From the NCBI GenBank assembly GCA_019009955.1, contig CM032230.1, forward strand, positions 102,146,001-102,210,000: a stretch of DNA of 64,000 bases. Reading direction: 5' to 3'. The stretch comes from Riptortus pedestris. Lineage: Eukaryota; Arthropoda; Insecta; Hemiptera; Alydidae. This document shows, in pieces, positions 24,644 through 35,290 of the stretch (positions are counted from its first letter, which is position 1; every line of letters starts with the position of its first letter). A model generated the notes under the pieces. It searched no databases. It saw only the letters and a list, made by a program, of their open reading frames with translations, and had not been told where the DNA came from. Made by a program: the position numbers and the translations under genes.

Positions 24644-24650
24644 ATATATC

Positions 24651-24653
<3 letters not shown>
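24644..24653. repeat. Left TSD of Jockey-type LINE
   Basis: ATATATCAGC, repeated exactly at 29246-29255 on the other side of the element. Confidence 0.85.
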
Positions 24654-24689
<36 letters not shown>

Positions 24690-25056
24690 CTTCTGAGTCC
24701 AGCGAATCCTCTATAATAACAAAAAAGAAAAGAAAAAATAAAAGGCTGGTGTAGGTAACACCTGGTTATACCATGAGCCCCCTTGTGCTATATCAGCGAT
24801 ATCATTAGAAGGGGAGGTTGTGATATGGTAGGTTTGGTGAGTTTTGGGTGTGGAAGATTTTAGGGTAGCTGGTTACCCTCTGGGTTGAGGTGTATAAAAG
24901 ATAGGGAAAGAAGAGAGAAAGACGAAAGTGACAGGAGAAGAGGAGATGGGAAAACGAAGGAACAGGTGTCAGTCAGTGACTGACTAAAATTTGGTTTTGT
25001 TCATTTATAGTGGATTGGGGTGGGATGTGGGTTGTAGGTGTTTATGATTATAGGGC
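24654..25056 (-). other. 3' UTR and poly-A tail of the Jockey-type LINE
   Basis: Non-coding sequence after the ORF2 stop, ending in roughly 35 A's on the minus strand. The A/AAAG-rich stretch near 24718-24740 lies just before the tail. Confidence 0.8.
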
Positions 25057-26838
25057 CTAAGTTATTGACATGACATCTATTAGTTGGACACCTCGGCCAC
25101 GGGTGCCCTGCCAGTTTTCAGGGTAGGATGGGGGTGTAAGGGAGGAGAAGAGGGGCTTGGGCAGGTACTGCCGTGCGTCAAAAAAGTTGATGTGGCTTTT
25201 CTTACTGGTTGTGGATATAGTCTCGAGCTGGAGCGCTTCACGTATGTCTGGATGGGATTTTCGCGCTAACGTGGTATGTTTGACAATTTTCCTAACAACC
25301 CCGTTTTGGAATGATTGTAGGTTCTGAAGGGAGGTTTTGGTGAGGAACTTCAAGAGAGGGGCTCCATAGAGGAGGGCTGGTTGGAGGACGCCTCTATAAA
25401 TTAGTAGTTTTAACCGTAGGCTGAGGGCAGGGGAGAGGAGTAGGTGGCGGAGGGAGGTGTACGCATACGGGTGGCTCTGAGTTTTCTGGCTATGTGAGTG
25501 GAGAAGCGGAGATGACGGTTAATGTGAACTCCCAAGTAAGTTATAGTGCTTGCCACTGGGATGTTAGTGCCATCTAGTACGAAGGACGTGGGGAGTCGTC
25601 TGTGACCCTTGCGACCAGGTTTGCTGAAGGAGAATATCAGACCATCCGTCTTAGAGGGGTTTACATGGATGTTTATGTTACGGAGTCGGTTTGATATTTC
25701 CTGGCAGGCAGTGGATGCAAGGGTGAGAGCGCGGGTGGGGTTAATAGATGTACTGCGTATGGCTAGGTCATCTGCATAGGCGGTGATTTCCGTATGGAGA
25801 TGATACCTGTGACTAACGATCTCGGCAGTATATATGGAGAAGAGGAAAGGTGCGAGGACGGAGCCCTGAGGGACTCCGCAGGGAAGAGGATGGGATCGAG
25901 ATAGGTTTTCACCTACTCGGATTTGGAAGGAGCGGCAGGAAAGGTAGGATTTGAGGATGGTGTACAGCTGCTCAGGGCAGTCGTACTGACGGAGCTTGGA
26001 GAGTAGGATGGTGTGATCTACCGAGTCGAAGGCCTTTGTACAGTCTATTGAAATGAGGGCGGTGGCGTGGTTTCGACGGAGGGCATTGGTGGCTTGAGAC
26101 TGGAGGCGGGCCAGGGGGTGGAGGGTGCTGAGGTGGGGGCGAAAACCGGTTTGCTCAGGGGGGATGATGTTGTCCTTCTCACAGAAATCTGTCAGGTGTT
26201 TGAGAATCACCTTCTCCAGAACCTTAGAGATATGTGAGAGAAGGGAGATGGGGCGGTAGTGCTCAGGGAGTGTGCCATTTTTTGTGGGTTTGAGCAGGGG
26301 GACTACGACCGCATGCTTCCATTGGGAGGGGAAATATCGGAGGCGGATACAGGTGTTTAGGAGGTGGGTGAGGTAGGCCAAGGACTTACGTGGCAACTGG
26401 CGCAGTAATACATATTGTATACCGTCCAGACCAGGGGCTCTACCACCCTTGGTGCGTCGGAGTATGGCATTGAGCTCCTTCGGTGAGACAAACATGAAAT
26501 TTCTTTCACGGTCCATCGAGGGAGCCTCTACGCTTGTGGTGGCTCGAGACCGAGAGTCTGTCGCCATATAGGTCGCCAGTTCCTCGGCCTGGTCCTGGGG
26601 GTCCATCAAATGTCTGTCAGATTGTAAGAGTACGGATCGCCTTTTGGTGACCCTGGTCTTGACAAGCTTCCAGAATTTGCGGTGGTCCCCGTGGGTCAAG
26701 CGTAGGGTTTCATGCCATACCGACGTTTTCCACTGCCTCATGAGGGAGCGGATTTGGGTTGTGAGGGAGTTAAGGACGGGTCTCAGCGCATGGTTCCTGG
26801 TCCTGAACCACGTGTTTTTGATGTTATTACGCTGGCAT
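25057..26838 (-). pseudogene. Jockey-type ORF2: RT and C-terminal part
   Basis: This frame encodes the reverse transcriptase used for target-primed insertion. It shows the linker (NHALRPVLNSLTTQIRSL), YRPISLLSHISKVLEKVI, ALISIDCTKAFDSVDH (motif A), GVPQGSVLAPFLFSIY (motif B) and the catalytic TAYADDLAI (motif C, 25767-25778). ITYLGVHINRHLRF follows. The first long frame stops at 25410. A frameshift between about 25455 and 25485 moves the continuation (RGVLQPALLYGAPL, LQNLQSFQNGVVRKI) into another frame, which runs to a stop at 25057. The catalytic residues are intact, but the product would be split. The methionine at 26741 is internal, not a true start. Confidence 0.88.
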
Positions 26839-27259
26839 TCATGTCCCCTATGAGTAAATGATTCCTGCTAGTTTGTGCTATTCTGAGCAGGCGTTGGAAA
26901 TCTACGATTTTACCATTGGGCCGTCTGTATAGGCCGGTAATGGGATAAGTCCTATTACCTAGCTTAGCCAGTATCGAGACTAGGTGATATTGGTGAGCTA
27001 TTGGCTCAATGACTGGGTCGATCCTTTTAAAAGGAATCCCATATTTGATTAAGACGGCAACGCCGCCACATCTGTCGTTTGTGATATTGTCTCTTACTGT
27101 GCTATAGCCGGTAATGTGGAACTTTTCCCAGGGTTTGAGGTGTGTATCACACAACACCACAATTGTTGGACTATAAAGAGATAAAAGAGCTTCAAGCTCG
27201 GACTGGTGAGTAAGAGCTCCATTTATGTTGAAATTGATTATGGAGTAGGGGCAGGTCAT
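26838..27259 (-). pseudogene. Jockey-type ORF2 start: truncated APE endonuclease
   Basis: The frame begins with the ORF2 ATG at 27259, overlapping the ORF1 stop as ATGA. It shows the endonuclease order INFNINGALTHQSELEALL, then VVLCDTHLKPW (T/H region), GYSTVRDN, GGVAVLIKYG and LLIGDMNA, the GD.NA motif. Directly after this the frame changes to RT-linker sequence. The second half of the endonuclease (the region that carries the conserved SDH motif) and the start of the linker are therefore missing. By comparison with typical Jockey ORF2 layout, a few hundred base pairs appear deleted near 26838. Confidence 0.85.
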
Positions 27260-28830
27260 TTTTGGAGGAAAGCAGTCAGGAGTGCGATAAGATTGTTAAT
27301 AGAGTCCATCATTTCATTATGCATGACGCGCATCTCAGCTATGACTGATGTGGAATTAGGGTCGGAGGTGTGTTGGGGGGGAGGGTTGGGTGGGTAGGTA
27401 GTAGGAGGGTCAGGATGGTAAGCATGGGTCGTTGTGGAGGTAGCTGCGTGCGGAGGCGGGTAGGCATGGCGAGGCTGATTGTTAGGTATAGACTGGGCAG
27501 CTCGCTGCCTGGCCGTCCAGGCGTTGGTGGTGGGGGGAGGGGCAGGTATGTACTCGGCTTGTTGTTGTCGGGCTCTGCGTGCCTCTATGTTGGCTAAGAG
27601 AGTTTGGCGGGCAGGGCACTCCCGGTAGGATGCAGGGTGGGCTTGAAGACAGTTGGCACAGGTCAGTTTATTTACCTCTCTATGACATTGTGAAATATGG
27701 TGTTCTCCCGCACAACGAACACATCTGGGGGGGAGATTACAATATCTCTTTGTGTGGCCGTGTCGTTGACAGGAATGGCATTGTGGGATGGACTGAGAGG
27801 GGTTGTATGGTCTTATTCTTACAATGATATTATCTATTGCTTTAATTTTATAAATGTGAGTGAGGGGGTCGTATGCAGGAGCAAAGGTGGCTAGGACGGG
27901 CTCAATATCAGTTTTTCTGCCAGCGGCGTCACTGCGTGTGAGCCTACGCACATCTATTAGGTCGTCGTGGTCTAGCTCTTGTTGGATGTTATTGAGAGGG
28001 TGTTGGAGGTCTAGCCCAAGGATAAGGTATTTTTTGTTTTTGGGGGTACCTCGGGGAGCAAAAGTATAGAATTTAACATTGCTCTGGGGGTGTCTTAATA
28101 TCGCTGTGATTTCTTGATATGCCGGGATATTGCTGGCCTGGATACGGAGTTCTGTTGGAGAGGCACGGATGGCAAATGGTTGCGTGGTAAGTGATTTTAA
28201 GTGGATGGCAAATGAGGAGGCATCGTGGTGTTCCCTTGGTACAATAATGGGTGGTGGGAGTGGTTCTTTGATGAAAGGGGATTTTTGGGGGGGCTTAGTG
28301 GCGGGGGGCCTAAGATCTTGTGGGGCACTCTGTAGTGGCTCGAAGGCGTTGGAGGTGGAGACTGGGGTAGGGGCAGAGCTTTGAGGGGCGGTACGACGGG
28401 TTTTGCTACGTTGCACTTGGGTGAAGCCCTCGCTGTCAGTTTGTGGACGTTTCCTAGGGAATGGTCGGAAATTAGTGGGGCCGGTTTCCCCGCATTCGCT
28501 GGGTGGGCTTGAGTGATCCGTCATCTCCGAGTCGACGGCAGGGGAATTTGGGTTGGATAGGGCAGCGGAGCCGTTGAAGATAAGGCGTTTAATCTCATCA
28601 TTTGTTAGTCCGGCCATATTGATTGCACTTAGTACTGCATGTACCTGCGGGTCGATGTTAATGGTGTGGGTGGTGGCGTCATATTCAGGGGAGAGGGGAG
28701 AATCAGTGTTTAGCCCCTGAGGGGGGTTCTGGGAGGACATGGTGGGATGGCCCTGACAAGGGCAGTTTGAAGTTAGGGTGGGTACAGAAGATATAGGGGC
28801 TGATTGCACAAGAGGGCTCACGGCTCTCAC
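27256..28830 (-). CDS. Jockey-type ORF1 (gag-like nucleic-acid-binding protein)
   Basis: An intact 524-residue frame. The N-terminal half is Pro/Ser-rich and probably disordered. Around residues 240-320 a PRE_C2HC-like segment (VKFYTFAPRGTPKNKKYLIL) is followed by three zinc knuckles: CHSCQRHGHTKRYC, CVRCAGEHHISQC and CANCLQAHPASYREC. The tail is Pro/His/Thr-rich. Proteins of this type package LINE RNA into cytoplasmic particles and act as nucleic-acid chaperones. The stop overlaps the ORF2 start by ATGA, suggesting translation of ORF2 by termination-reinitiation. The start methionine at 28830 fits the preceding non-coding leader, but a later Met (28742) is possible. Confidence 0.85.
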   Translation of the reverse strand: MRAVSPLVQSAPISSVPTLTSNCPCQGHPTMSSQNPPQGLNTDSPLSPEYDATTHTINIDPQVHAVLSAINMAGLTNDEIKRLIFNGSAALSNPNSPAVDSEMTDHSSPPSECGETGPTNFRPFPRKRPQTDSEGFTQVQRSKTRRTAPQSSAPTPVSTSNAFEPLQSAPQDLRPPATKPPQKSPFIKEPLPPPIIVPREHHDASSFAIHLKSLTTQPFAIRASPTELRIQASNIPAYQEITAILRHPQSNVKFYTFAPRGTPKNKKYLILGLDLQHPLNNIQQELDHDDLIDVRRLTRSDAAGRKTDIEPVLATFAPAYDPLTHIYKIKAIDNIIVRIRPYNPSQSIPQCHSCQRHGHTKRYCNLPPRCVRCAGEHHISQCHREVNKLTCANCLQAHPASYRECPARQTLLANIEARRARQQQAEYIPAPPPTTNAWTARQRAAQSIPNNQPRHAYPPPHAATSTTTHAYHPDPPTTYPPNPPPQHTSDPNSTSVIAEMRVMHNEMMDSINNLIALLTAFLQK

Positions 28831-29245
28831 CTTAGCCGGAGTTTGGCCTGAAGGGCCCGATTCTTCCGCCCAAATCCAATTACCTCCCCCACCCGGGTGG
28901 GGCGCCTTGGAAACGGACGGGTAATGTAGAGGATTCTCTGGATCTCTCTTCGACAGCCCTCTTTTTCTTAAAGGTGAGTCCGTGTCCAGTCCGGGTCTTA
29001 GCTGGGGGTCCTGTGAAGTTCTTCAGTTGAATCCTCTTCTTGCCGCTGAGCCTAAGCCTAGGCTAATTTTTCGTCCTTCCCCGGATAACAAGGGAAGGCA
29101 CTCCTGTTGGAAATTCTCTTCAGATGGTTGAATCTCCACGCTGGGCGCTAGGGACACAAGTACCAAGTACCGCTGTCCAAGAGTGAGAAGAAAGCAGTAC
29201 TCACTCTTCGAGCGCTGGCTGGTGAATGTCTGTTTGCTGGTTTTG
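28831..29245 (-). promoter_or_regulatory. 5' UTR / likely internal promoter of the Jockey-type LINE
   Basis: A GC-rich leader of about 415 bp between the 5' TSD and ORF1. Its first bases on the minus strand are CAAAACCAGCAAACAGACAT. Jockey elements are known to carry an internal RNA polymerase II promoter in this region; that role here is inference from position, as no promoter element was tested. Confidence 0.5.
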
Positions 29246-29255
29246 ATATATCAGC
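29246..29255. repeat. Right TSD of Jockey-type LINE
   Basis: ATATATCAGC, matching 24644-24653 exactly. The bases outside the two repeats differ, so the duplication is cleanly delimited at 10 bp. Confidence 0.85.
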
Positions 29256-29818
29256 GCTGTTTACTATGAATACTTATAGATTGACATATTAATCATGGAT
29301 TTAGCAGAAACCTGAACCATGCTATAATTGAAACTGGGCCTTAGGCTTTGTGATTCACTGTTTTCTTCGAGGCACTGTTGTGACCTAGGCGTCTCAAGCT
29401 GACTTATCAAATACATTAGGTGTTTATTTACCTGTCTCATTCATTTCTCTTCAGGAGGAAGATTAGAGATGGCGGATTCTCTTCCCCATCCATGAGGAGT
29501 CCTGTCAAAATGTCTCATGTTGAATTTCTCTCATATCTAGCCTTTGACGACATTCATTTATCTTGTGTCTTGATAATATTAGGAATTCATTTATTACAAG
29601 GACAAGTTCAAAAAGCCTGTAACTGAACGGATGATGTAAGATGTGCATCCGTCATGCCTCAGCGGAGAGATAAACGGCTCCTCCCAATGTTGGTTTCTTG
29701 GACCTTCCCGACAGACACTGGTTACGAGAGATATTAAGGAGTGGAGTTGAGGCAATGGCTGTGATTTACACCAAATATACCTTCCTGTGATATTTCTATG
29801 TTGCTTCGATGGGGTTTT
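29256..29818. other. No gene recognised
   Basis: Sequence between the LINE and the next HINE-like copy. Open frames at 29420-29626 and 29594-29863 have no recognisable domain, and the latter runs into the HINE-like terminus. Confidence 0.45.
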
Positions 29819-30730
29819 AGCAGGTTTCCCTGAAGGGAAATCAGCTATTGAGGTCGTACTCATGACGCGATTTTAGAAACTTTTCTTCAAATGGACATCG
29901 ATCCCTATCTAGTAGATGACGAAAATGAGGTCCATTCAAAATTTTATGTATATTTGTCTGTAACCGCTCTAGCGGTCGCAATTATTGTTTAATCGTTACC
30001 AAACACGATATTTAGTCGTTTTATCTAAATAGAAAGATCTAGTTCGTTAACGGCTGAAATAGGACCATGGGGAGGGGGGGGGGTTAAAGGGGAGGAATTT
30101 CGAAAATTCGAAATAACTCTGTTGCTATACGTCGGATTGACGAATTGTATAGAACCAATATTATTGCAAATTGTTTTTACTATAAATATTGTTATATATA
30201 ATTATTCTCTATCCTGAATATTAACCGAGGTATTTTCAGTTTTCAGCCTTCAGCAAACCCCCACTTCTACTCATGTCACATCAACAGTCTAAGCTGTTAC
30301 TTCATGAACCACTTCATTACAAGGTAAAATACCAAATAAGTTTTTCATTAAACTTTTAATTTGTGAGATATAAGCAAATTCGTTCTGCTGACCCATCCGC
30401 CCTTTCTTTTGTTCTTGGATCACTAAAATTTGAGTGATTGAGATAAAACTGATTCTGATTCATTACAAAATACAGCACTAGCTTTAGTAAATTGTTTTCA
30501 ATAAAATTAGTATGTTATATTAAGATATATTTCATTAATTGTCTTTCAGGTCTATTTATTCAGCGCTACGAGGTTGGCTGGCCTGTTTGTTTACAATTCA
30601 GACGCTTTCCGTTGTTGAGATTATTAACTTGTATTGTAAATAGACTGAAAGTATCTCATTACCGTTTTTATTTATTCTCTTAACATTCGCGGTGGAATCT
30701 GCTTAGTTTACGCAGCCCCTCGTGGCGGAG
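29819..30730 (+). mobile_element. HINE-like element, full length, TA tract nearly absent
   Basis: Starts AGCAGGTTTCCCTGAAGGGA and ends TTTACGCAGCCCCTCGTGGCGGAG followed by T's (shown here only to locate it: 30706-30730). At the fixed microsatellite position there is only ATTTTATGTATATTTGTCTG, so this copy shows the pre-expansion or contracted state. The 3' hairpin arm has lost bases (CTCGT for CTGCGT). It also contains the GCCTTCAGCAAACCCCCACT block and an AT-rich variable part. Confidence 0.82.
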
Positions 30731-30849
30731 TTTTTCTTTATCAGGGTATTCTCGTGGCGCACATCTGTGCCTAGAGATCTTGAGTTTATGCTGCTCCTTT
30801 GAGGATAGCTAACATTTTGGTCAAGAGAAGAAACTAAGCTAAAATTATG

Positions 30850-30957
30850 GATGCTCTATTTGACGGAGCGCCTTCTGAGGTTCAGGACATGCTACGGGAT
30901 TTTCGTGCTCACATCCAGTTCAGCTGTTGGTACGAATATCGCCTGAAGGTAATAGTC
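30850..30957 (+). CDS. Candidate short first coding exon (unrecognised)
   Basis: An ATG with A at -3 opens a frame reading MDALFDGAPSEVQDMLRDF and AHIQFSCWYEYRLK. It ends exactly at a plausible splice donor AAG|GTAATA at 30957/30958. Composition is GC-richer than the flanks. I do not recognise the product and found no certain partner exon. The sequence lies about 120 bp beyond the end of a HINE-like copy. It could equally be a transposon or gene fragment. Confidence 0.3.
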
Positions 30958-31178
30958 CAGCTAGATTTTTTCAGACGTTATTGGATGCAATATTTACTTT
31001 ATTTTTCATTATAATAATTATAGTTATATTTTTATTATAATAATTCATTTCTTTTAACATAACTTTAATCTACATTTGGTGGCAGATAATTTCAGTAAAT
31101 GACAATTTTTTGATTAATCCACAATTTTCTTTTCCTCTTTCATTAATTATTTACGTATTTATTTGGTATATTTTAGTT

Positions 31179-31480
31179 ATATAATATGACTGGTGAACCA
31201 ATTCCACCTTGTCGACGGTATCGATAAGTGTTTCCAATTGGTTTTATGCAAAAAAAAATTAAAAAAAGATTGAAACTCTCTCTTGGGTAAGTCACAGGAT
31301 ACAACGAGCTCATACAAATATATTTAAAAGTAAAGTCATTGGACATAGGTGCCGAGAGGTTTAGAAAATCCATTTTTGAAGACATCAAACATCTCAAGGA
31401 TTTTGATGGCTATGGTAATATGAAAAGAACAACTTCCAAAAAAACACAACGGTGGTCATTTACAAAGCATAGTCTTTAGA
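31179..31480 (+). pseudogene. Degenerate coding-like stretch (unrecognised)
   Basis: One frame reads MTGEPIPPCRRYR, stop, VFPIGFMQKKIKKRLKLSLG, stop, and then VTGYNELIQIYLKVKSLDIG and FRKSIFEDIKHLKDFDGYGN before ending near 31479. The same frame persists across two stops and the composition is protein-like, suggesting a pseudogene or transposase relic. A donor-like GGGTAAGT spans the second stop. It also contains GTCGACGGTATCGATAAG, discussed in the findings. No family was recognised. Confidence 0.35.
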
Positions 31481-31766
31481 TCTAGATGATGAATAGAATG
31501 ATTATTATGTGAACTGATAGATTCATTATATGACTATATACTAATAATAACAGTTACTTCCATATATTTAAATTTAAAAATAAATGTTAAATTTCTCATT
31601 TGTTTATAACTGTGGAAACTGACATAAATGTGTTAAACCAGAGATCTATAGGATTTTCTGGTAGATGTTTATGTTTTAGCTTCCTTGTACTGTTTGTAGC
31701 ATTGTAATCACAGAAAGTTTAGGTTTTCAGGGGATTATGCGTTTTGACCCTTCCTGAACACATTTT

Positions 31767-31888
31767 AGCAGATTTCCCTTAAGGGAAATCAGCTATTGAG
31801 GTTGTACTCATGACGGAATTTTCGAAATTTTTCTTCAATTGTCCATCGATCCTACCAAGTAGATGACGAAAATGAAGTCCGTTCAAAA

Positions 31889-31948
<60 letters not shown>

Positions 31949-32382
31949 CTGTTACCGCTCTAGCGGTCGCAATTTTTGTTTGATCGTTACCAAACTCGAT
32001 ATTTAGTCGTTTTATGTAAAAAGAAAGATCAAGTTTGTTAACGGCTGAAATCGGACCACGGGGAGGGGGGGTTTAGAGGGGAGGATTTTCGAAAATTCAA
32101 AATATCTCCGTTACTATTCGTCGGATCGAAACATTGTACAGAATCAATCTTATTACAAATTACATTTACTATAAATATTGTTCTATACATGTATTCTCTA
32201 TCTTGAATATTAACCGAGATATTTGCATTTTTATTAAATCTGGGCGGCTGATGGACGAAGTGTCTCTCCCGACAAAAGCAAGTTCGACCGTTTCATTAAC
32301 TGCTCGGCTTTCGTGAAATGTCTCTATTGTAAATCTTCACGTGGGAAATCTGTTTAGTTTACGCAGCCCCTGCGTGACGGAC
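31767..32382 (+). mobile_element. HINE-like element, full length
   Basis: Intact 5' palindrome at 31767, a long (TA)n tract (about 31893-31944), TACCGCTCTAGCGGTCGCAA, and a nearly canonical core. The variable block lies at about 32240-32330, and CACGTGGGAAATCTGTTTAG, hairpin ACGCAGCCCCTGCGT and GACGGAC end at 32382. This is one of the best-preserved copies. Confidence 0.88.
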
Positions 32383-32514
32383 TTTATTGACTTGTTTCAA
32401 CGTGACGTCTATGAGAACGTATATGAGTTCCGCACAACTCACAAGGGCTGCGTAACACTAGTAATGTCTTACCATATATATTCCATATCTATGTGAAAAT
32501 TCCATGAGTAGTAG

Positions 32515-32790
32515 GGGTTTACTTTAGGCTGAAAACAAGAAAGTACAATAACTCTCTTAATACTTGGAAATATGTAGTAGAACAATTGTAGGGCAAAAGT
32601 AGTCTAACAAGATCGGTTGTATATGATTTTTCTATCCGACTCATAATACGGTAGATATTTATAATTTTCAAATTCCCTCCTCTATAAAACCATCTTTTTC
32701 TAGTCTGGTTCCACCCATTAACTAATACGACCTCTAGTGTTGAAAGAAACATTTAAATATCGAGTGTGGTGTGGTAAAAATAGCCATTTT
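32515..32790 (-). mobile_element. HINE-like core fragment, diverged
   Basis: The minus strand reads ..AACCATTAACTAATA-like and CCGACTCATAATACGGTAGA in reverse sense; ordered blocks match the core between the TA tract and the CTCCGTTATTA region. It has no termini. Confidence 0.45.
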
Positions 32791-34980
32791 CGAGTTTTAT
32801 TCATTTATCTTAAAGTTAATGAATAAAAATAGTTAACACTCAATTTGTATACTATATTTGGGGTTTTTTATTAAATTATTAGAGTTTATTAAACCATTGG
32901 ATTTATGACACAGTAACAGAAATGGTGATCTATAATCACGAAGTTTGCTTCGTGAGGCAAAGTTGTTTGTGATGTAGTGGCAGCAAATTTGAACTGTGCG
33001 GCTGCAAGGCAAATTGGCTGTAAATTCAACTGATGGTGAAGTTCGATTTCCATCGTCACAAACTGTTGCAATGGCTTCAGCTGGCCTGCTCAACAGTCTA
33101 GGCGTTTTCAAACAACATTCTTTAATTTAGACAATCAGTAAGTATTAAATATGCCACAAACGGCAACCTTAAATGTTGATTATTTTTTTAAATTGTGTTT
33201 AAATTTATATACAGAACGGGAAACAAACAACGATGACGACGAGCGTGAAAAATAATTACTAACAACATGTTTAATGTGATGGGGTAATTCATTTGGAAAT
33301 GAATATTACCCTCACTATTTGGGTTTATGCAAAATGCTGGTTTTCATGAGGGTGGACTGTATAAATGTGATAAAACAAAACAAAGTCTATTGAAAGTGTT
33401 ACTACATAATACATATAATATACAATGAAAAATATTGATTAAGAATTACAATATTGAATGCTGATGATCTGTTGACGTATTGGGCCTGGCTTCCTTGTGT
33501 GTGGTTTTCCTTCTGCTGGTTATTCATTCCCCTTTTTCTTCTTACTTCTTCCATTTCTCTCTCCATCCATATCTTCTCTCCTGCCACCCGCCTTGGCCTG
33601 AATGCTAGTTAATTAGCCATGGTTTTGAGGCATATTAACAATAATGAAAATACTTCTTTTATTAACGTGTGCTCTCTCAAGAAGAAGTAGACTGACTGCT
33701 GTCTCTTTTTTTTTCTTCTACTTTTTGTTCTCTGCTAACAGTTGGAGCTGGGTAGTTCCCTGGACTGACACATAGATGGCAGCACCATGCGGGGGCCTCT
33801 TGAAAGGTAGAGAAAGTATGGTTTCTTTCGTCTGTTTCATTGAAGATGGAACACAACAACTTATACAAAACAGACTACAAACGCACTACAGGTAAAATAT
33901 GGGGTCGATGCAGATGTAAAATCAATCCATTTAAATCAGTTTGACACTGAACACAGCTATGCCTCACGGTAAAGAGGAACTATATATTTAAGCCGAGACG
34001 AAGAGTGTTTCTAATGTTGAGAATTCTTTTAGCCATTCATTTTTTCTTTCAAAATGAATTGCTACAGAGTCCAGGGGATTTCTAAAGACTATACCTTCCC
34101 AATACTATTCCTTCTGTTAAATTAGAAGTCTGACATGTAGGAAGCATTAGTTAATTCAAGCATTCAGGTAATGCGTAATACAAGCAGTTTTCCGAGCTTG
34201 GAATCTTCGTCATCTCAACTCTATTATAATGCGACGTCCATGTGAACACGATTTAAAATTTAAGATGGAAATCAGTTACTTAGAGGAACAATTTCTTAGT
34301 GAAATCGCATGAGTAGAGAGGGGATAACAGAAAGCTGGAAAGAACAAAATATACAAATAACTCGATTAAAAATCAAGCTTGGGTTTTTGATCTCTATTTT
34401 TATGAAGTGCTCAAATTTCGAGTTTGGCAAAGAAATGACAAAAATTGCGGTCAATAATACCGCCAAACAGCTTATTTAACGAAGGAGCCATCCTAGATCC
34501 CGCAGTAAGGTTCGAAATAAATATCTACCAATCAACAGAAGTAGACGAGGGTAAGAGAAAGATTTATGAACCTTGCTGTGTGTATTTCAAGGGAAAAATA
34601 CTCAATTGAAAAATGGAGCGTGAAAGGTTTGCTTATAGGTACAAGTGGTGCAATATCCCAGAGAACAGTCGAAGTTTTACAAGAACTGGGATATCCACAA
34701 TGGACCTCCCGAATTTATTTACTGTGGTAATCAAGCATTCGGCGAGAATTATAAATTATCACTTATATAAATAAAAGCATCGCATAAAGCTGCTCTCCCT
34801 TCCACATGGCCCATCAAAATTTAATTGGAATTTCTTGTTTAAAAAAAAAGAAAAAGATTTTACTTTTTTTTTAATATTACCCATTAGGCAGATTAGGAGG
34901 CTGTCCCTGATGGGAACCCTCCAGTTTTGTTGTATATATATGTGTGTGTATATATATATATATACTCTCACACATAATAT
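32791..34980. other. No gene recognised
   Basis: Unassigned. Open frames at 32833-33111 and 33402-33868 (minus strand) are short and without domains. A region near 34260-34450 may be a very diverged HINE-like piece. Confidence 0.4.
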
Positions 34981-34984
34981 TTAT

Positions 34985-35109
34985 AAACTATTTTCAACGG
35001 ATCTCATTTTTGTCATCTCCTAGCAGCGACTCAAAAGCGATAACAATTCCTCCCCCCCCCCACACACAGATACACTACATAACCACTTATATATGAACGT
35101 ACTCATACA

Positions 35110-35181
<72 letters not shown>

Positions 35182-35290
35182 TAGTGACAGAGTGCACGGA
35201 ATTTTACCGTCATCGTAGCATGATTGAACTTATGACATTTTTTTTTTCGGAATTCTTGTCACAAGTACAACCTCAATAGCTGATGTTCTT
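34985..35290 (-). mobile_element. HINE-like 5'-end fragments with TA/GA tract
   Basis: Contains GATCTCATTTTTGTCATCTC (minus-strand GATGACGAAAATGAGG block), a compound TA/GA microsatellite (about 35116-35181), then GTACAACCTCAATAGCTGAT. The blocks are in element order but interrupted and diverged. Confidence 0.5.

Larger units (their letters stand above)
24654..29245 (-). mobile_element. End-to-end Jockey-type LINE, inactive
   Basis: A 4.6-kb minus-strand insertion is bounded by 10-bp TSDs. It has a 5' UTR (about 28831-29245), a gag-like ORF1, an ORF2 with APE endonuclease and RT, a 3' UTR, and a poly-A tail seen as a plus-strand T-run (24654-24688). It lacks an RNase H domain, has three zinc knuckles in ORF1 and a PRE_C2HC-like region, all typical of the Jockey clade. 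Its base composition is far more GC-rich than the flanks. It is inactivated by an internal deletion in the endonuclease/linker and by one frameshift near the ORF2 C terminus. The two long open stretches argue for a fairly recent insertion. Confidence 0.9.

Noticed and set aside
26644..28384. Plus-strand open frames of 60-85 codons opposite the Jockey-type LINE
   Set aside because: They are antisense shadows of the GC-rich LINE ORFs.
33770..33800. CTCF-like motif AGATGGCAGCAC
   Set aside because: A single short match without supporting context; expected by chance in a window of this size.
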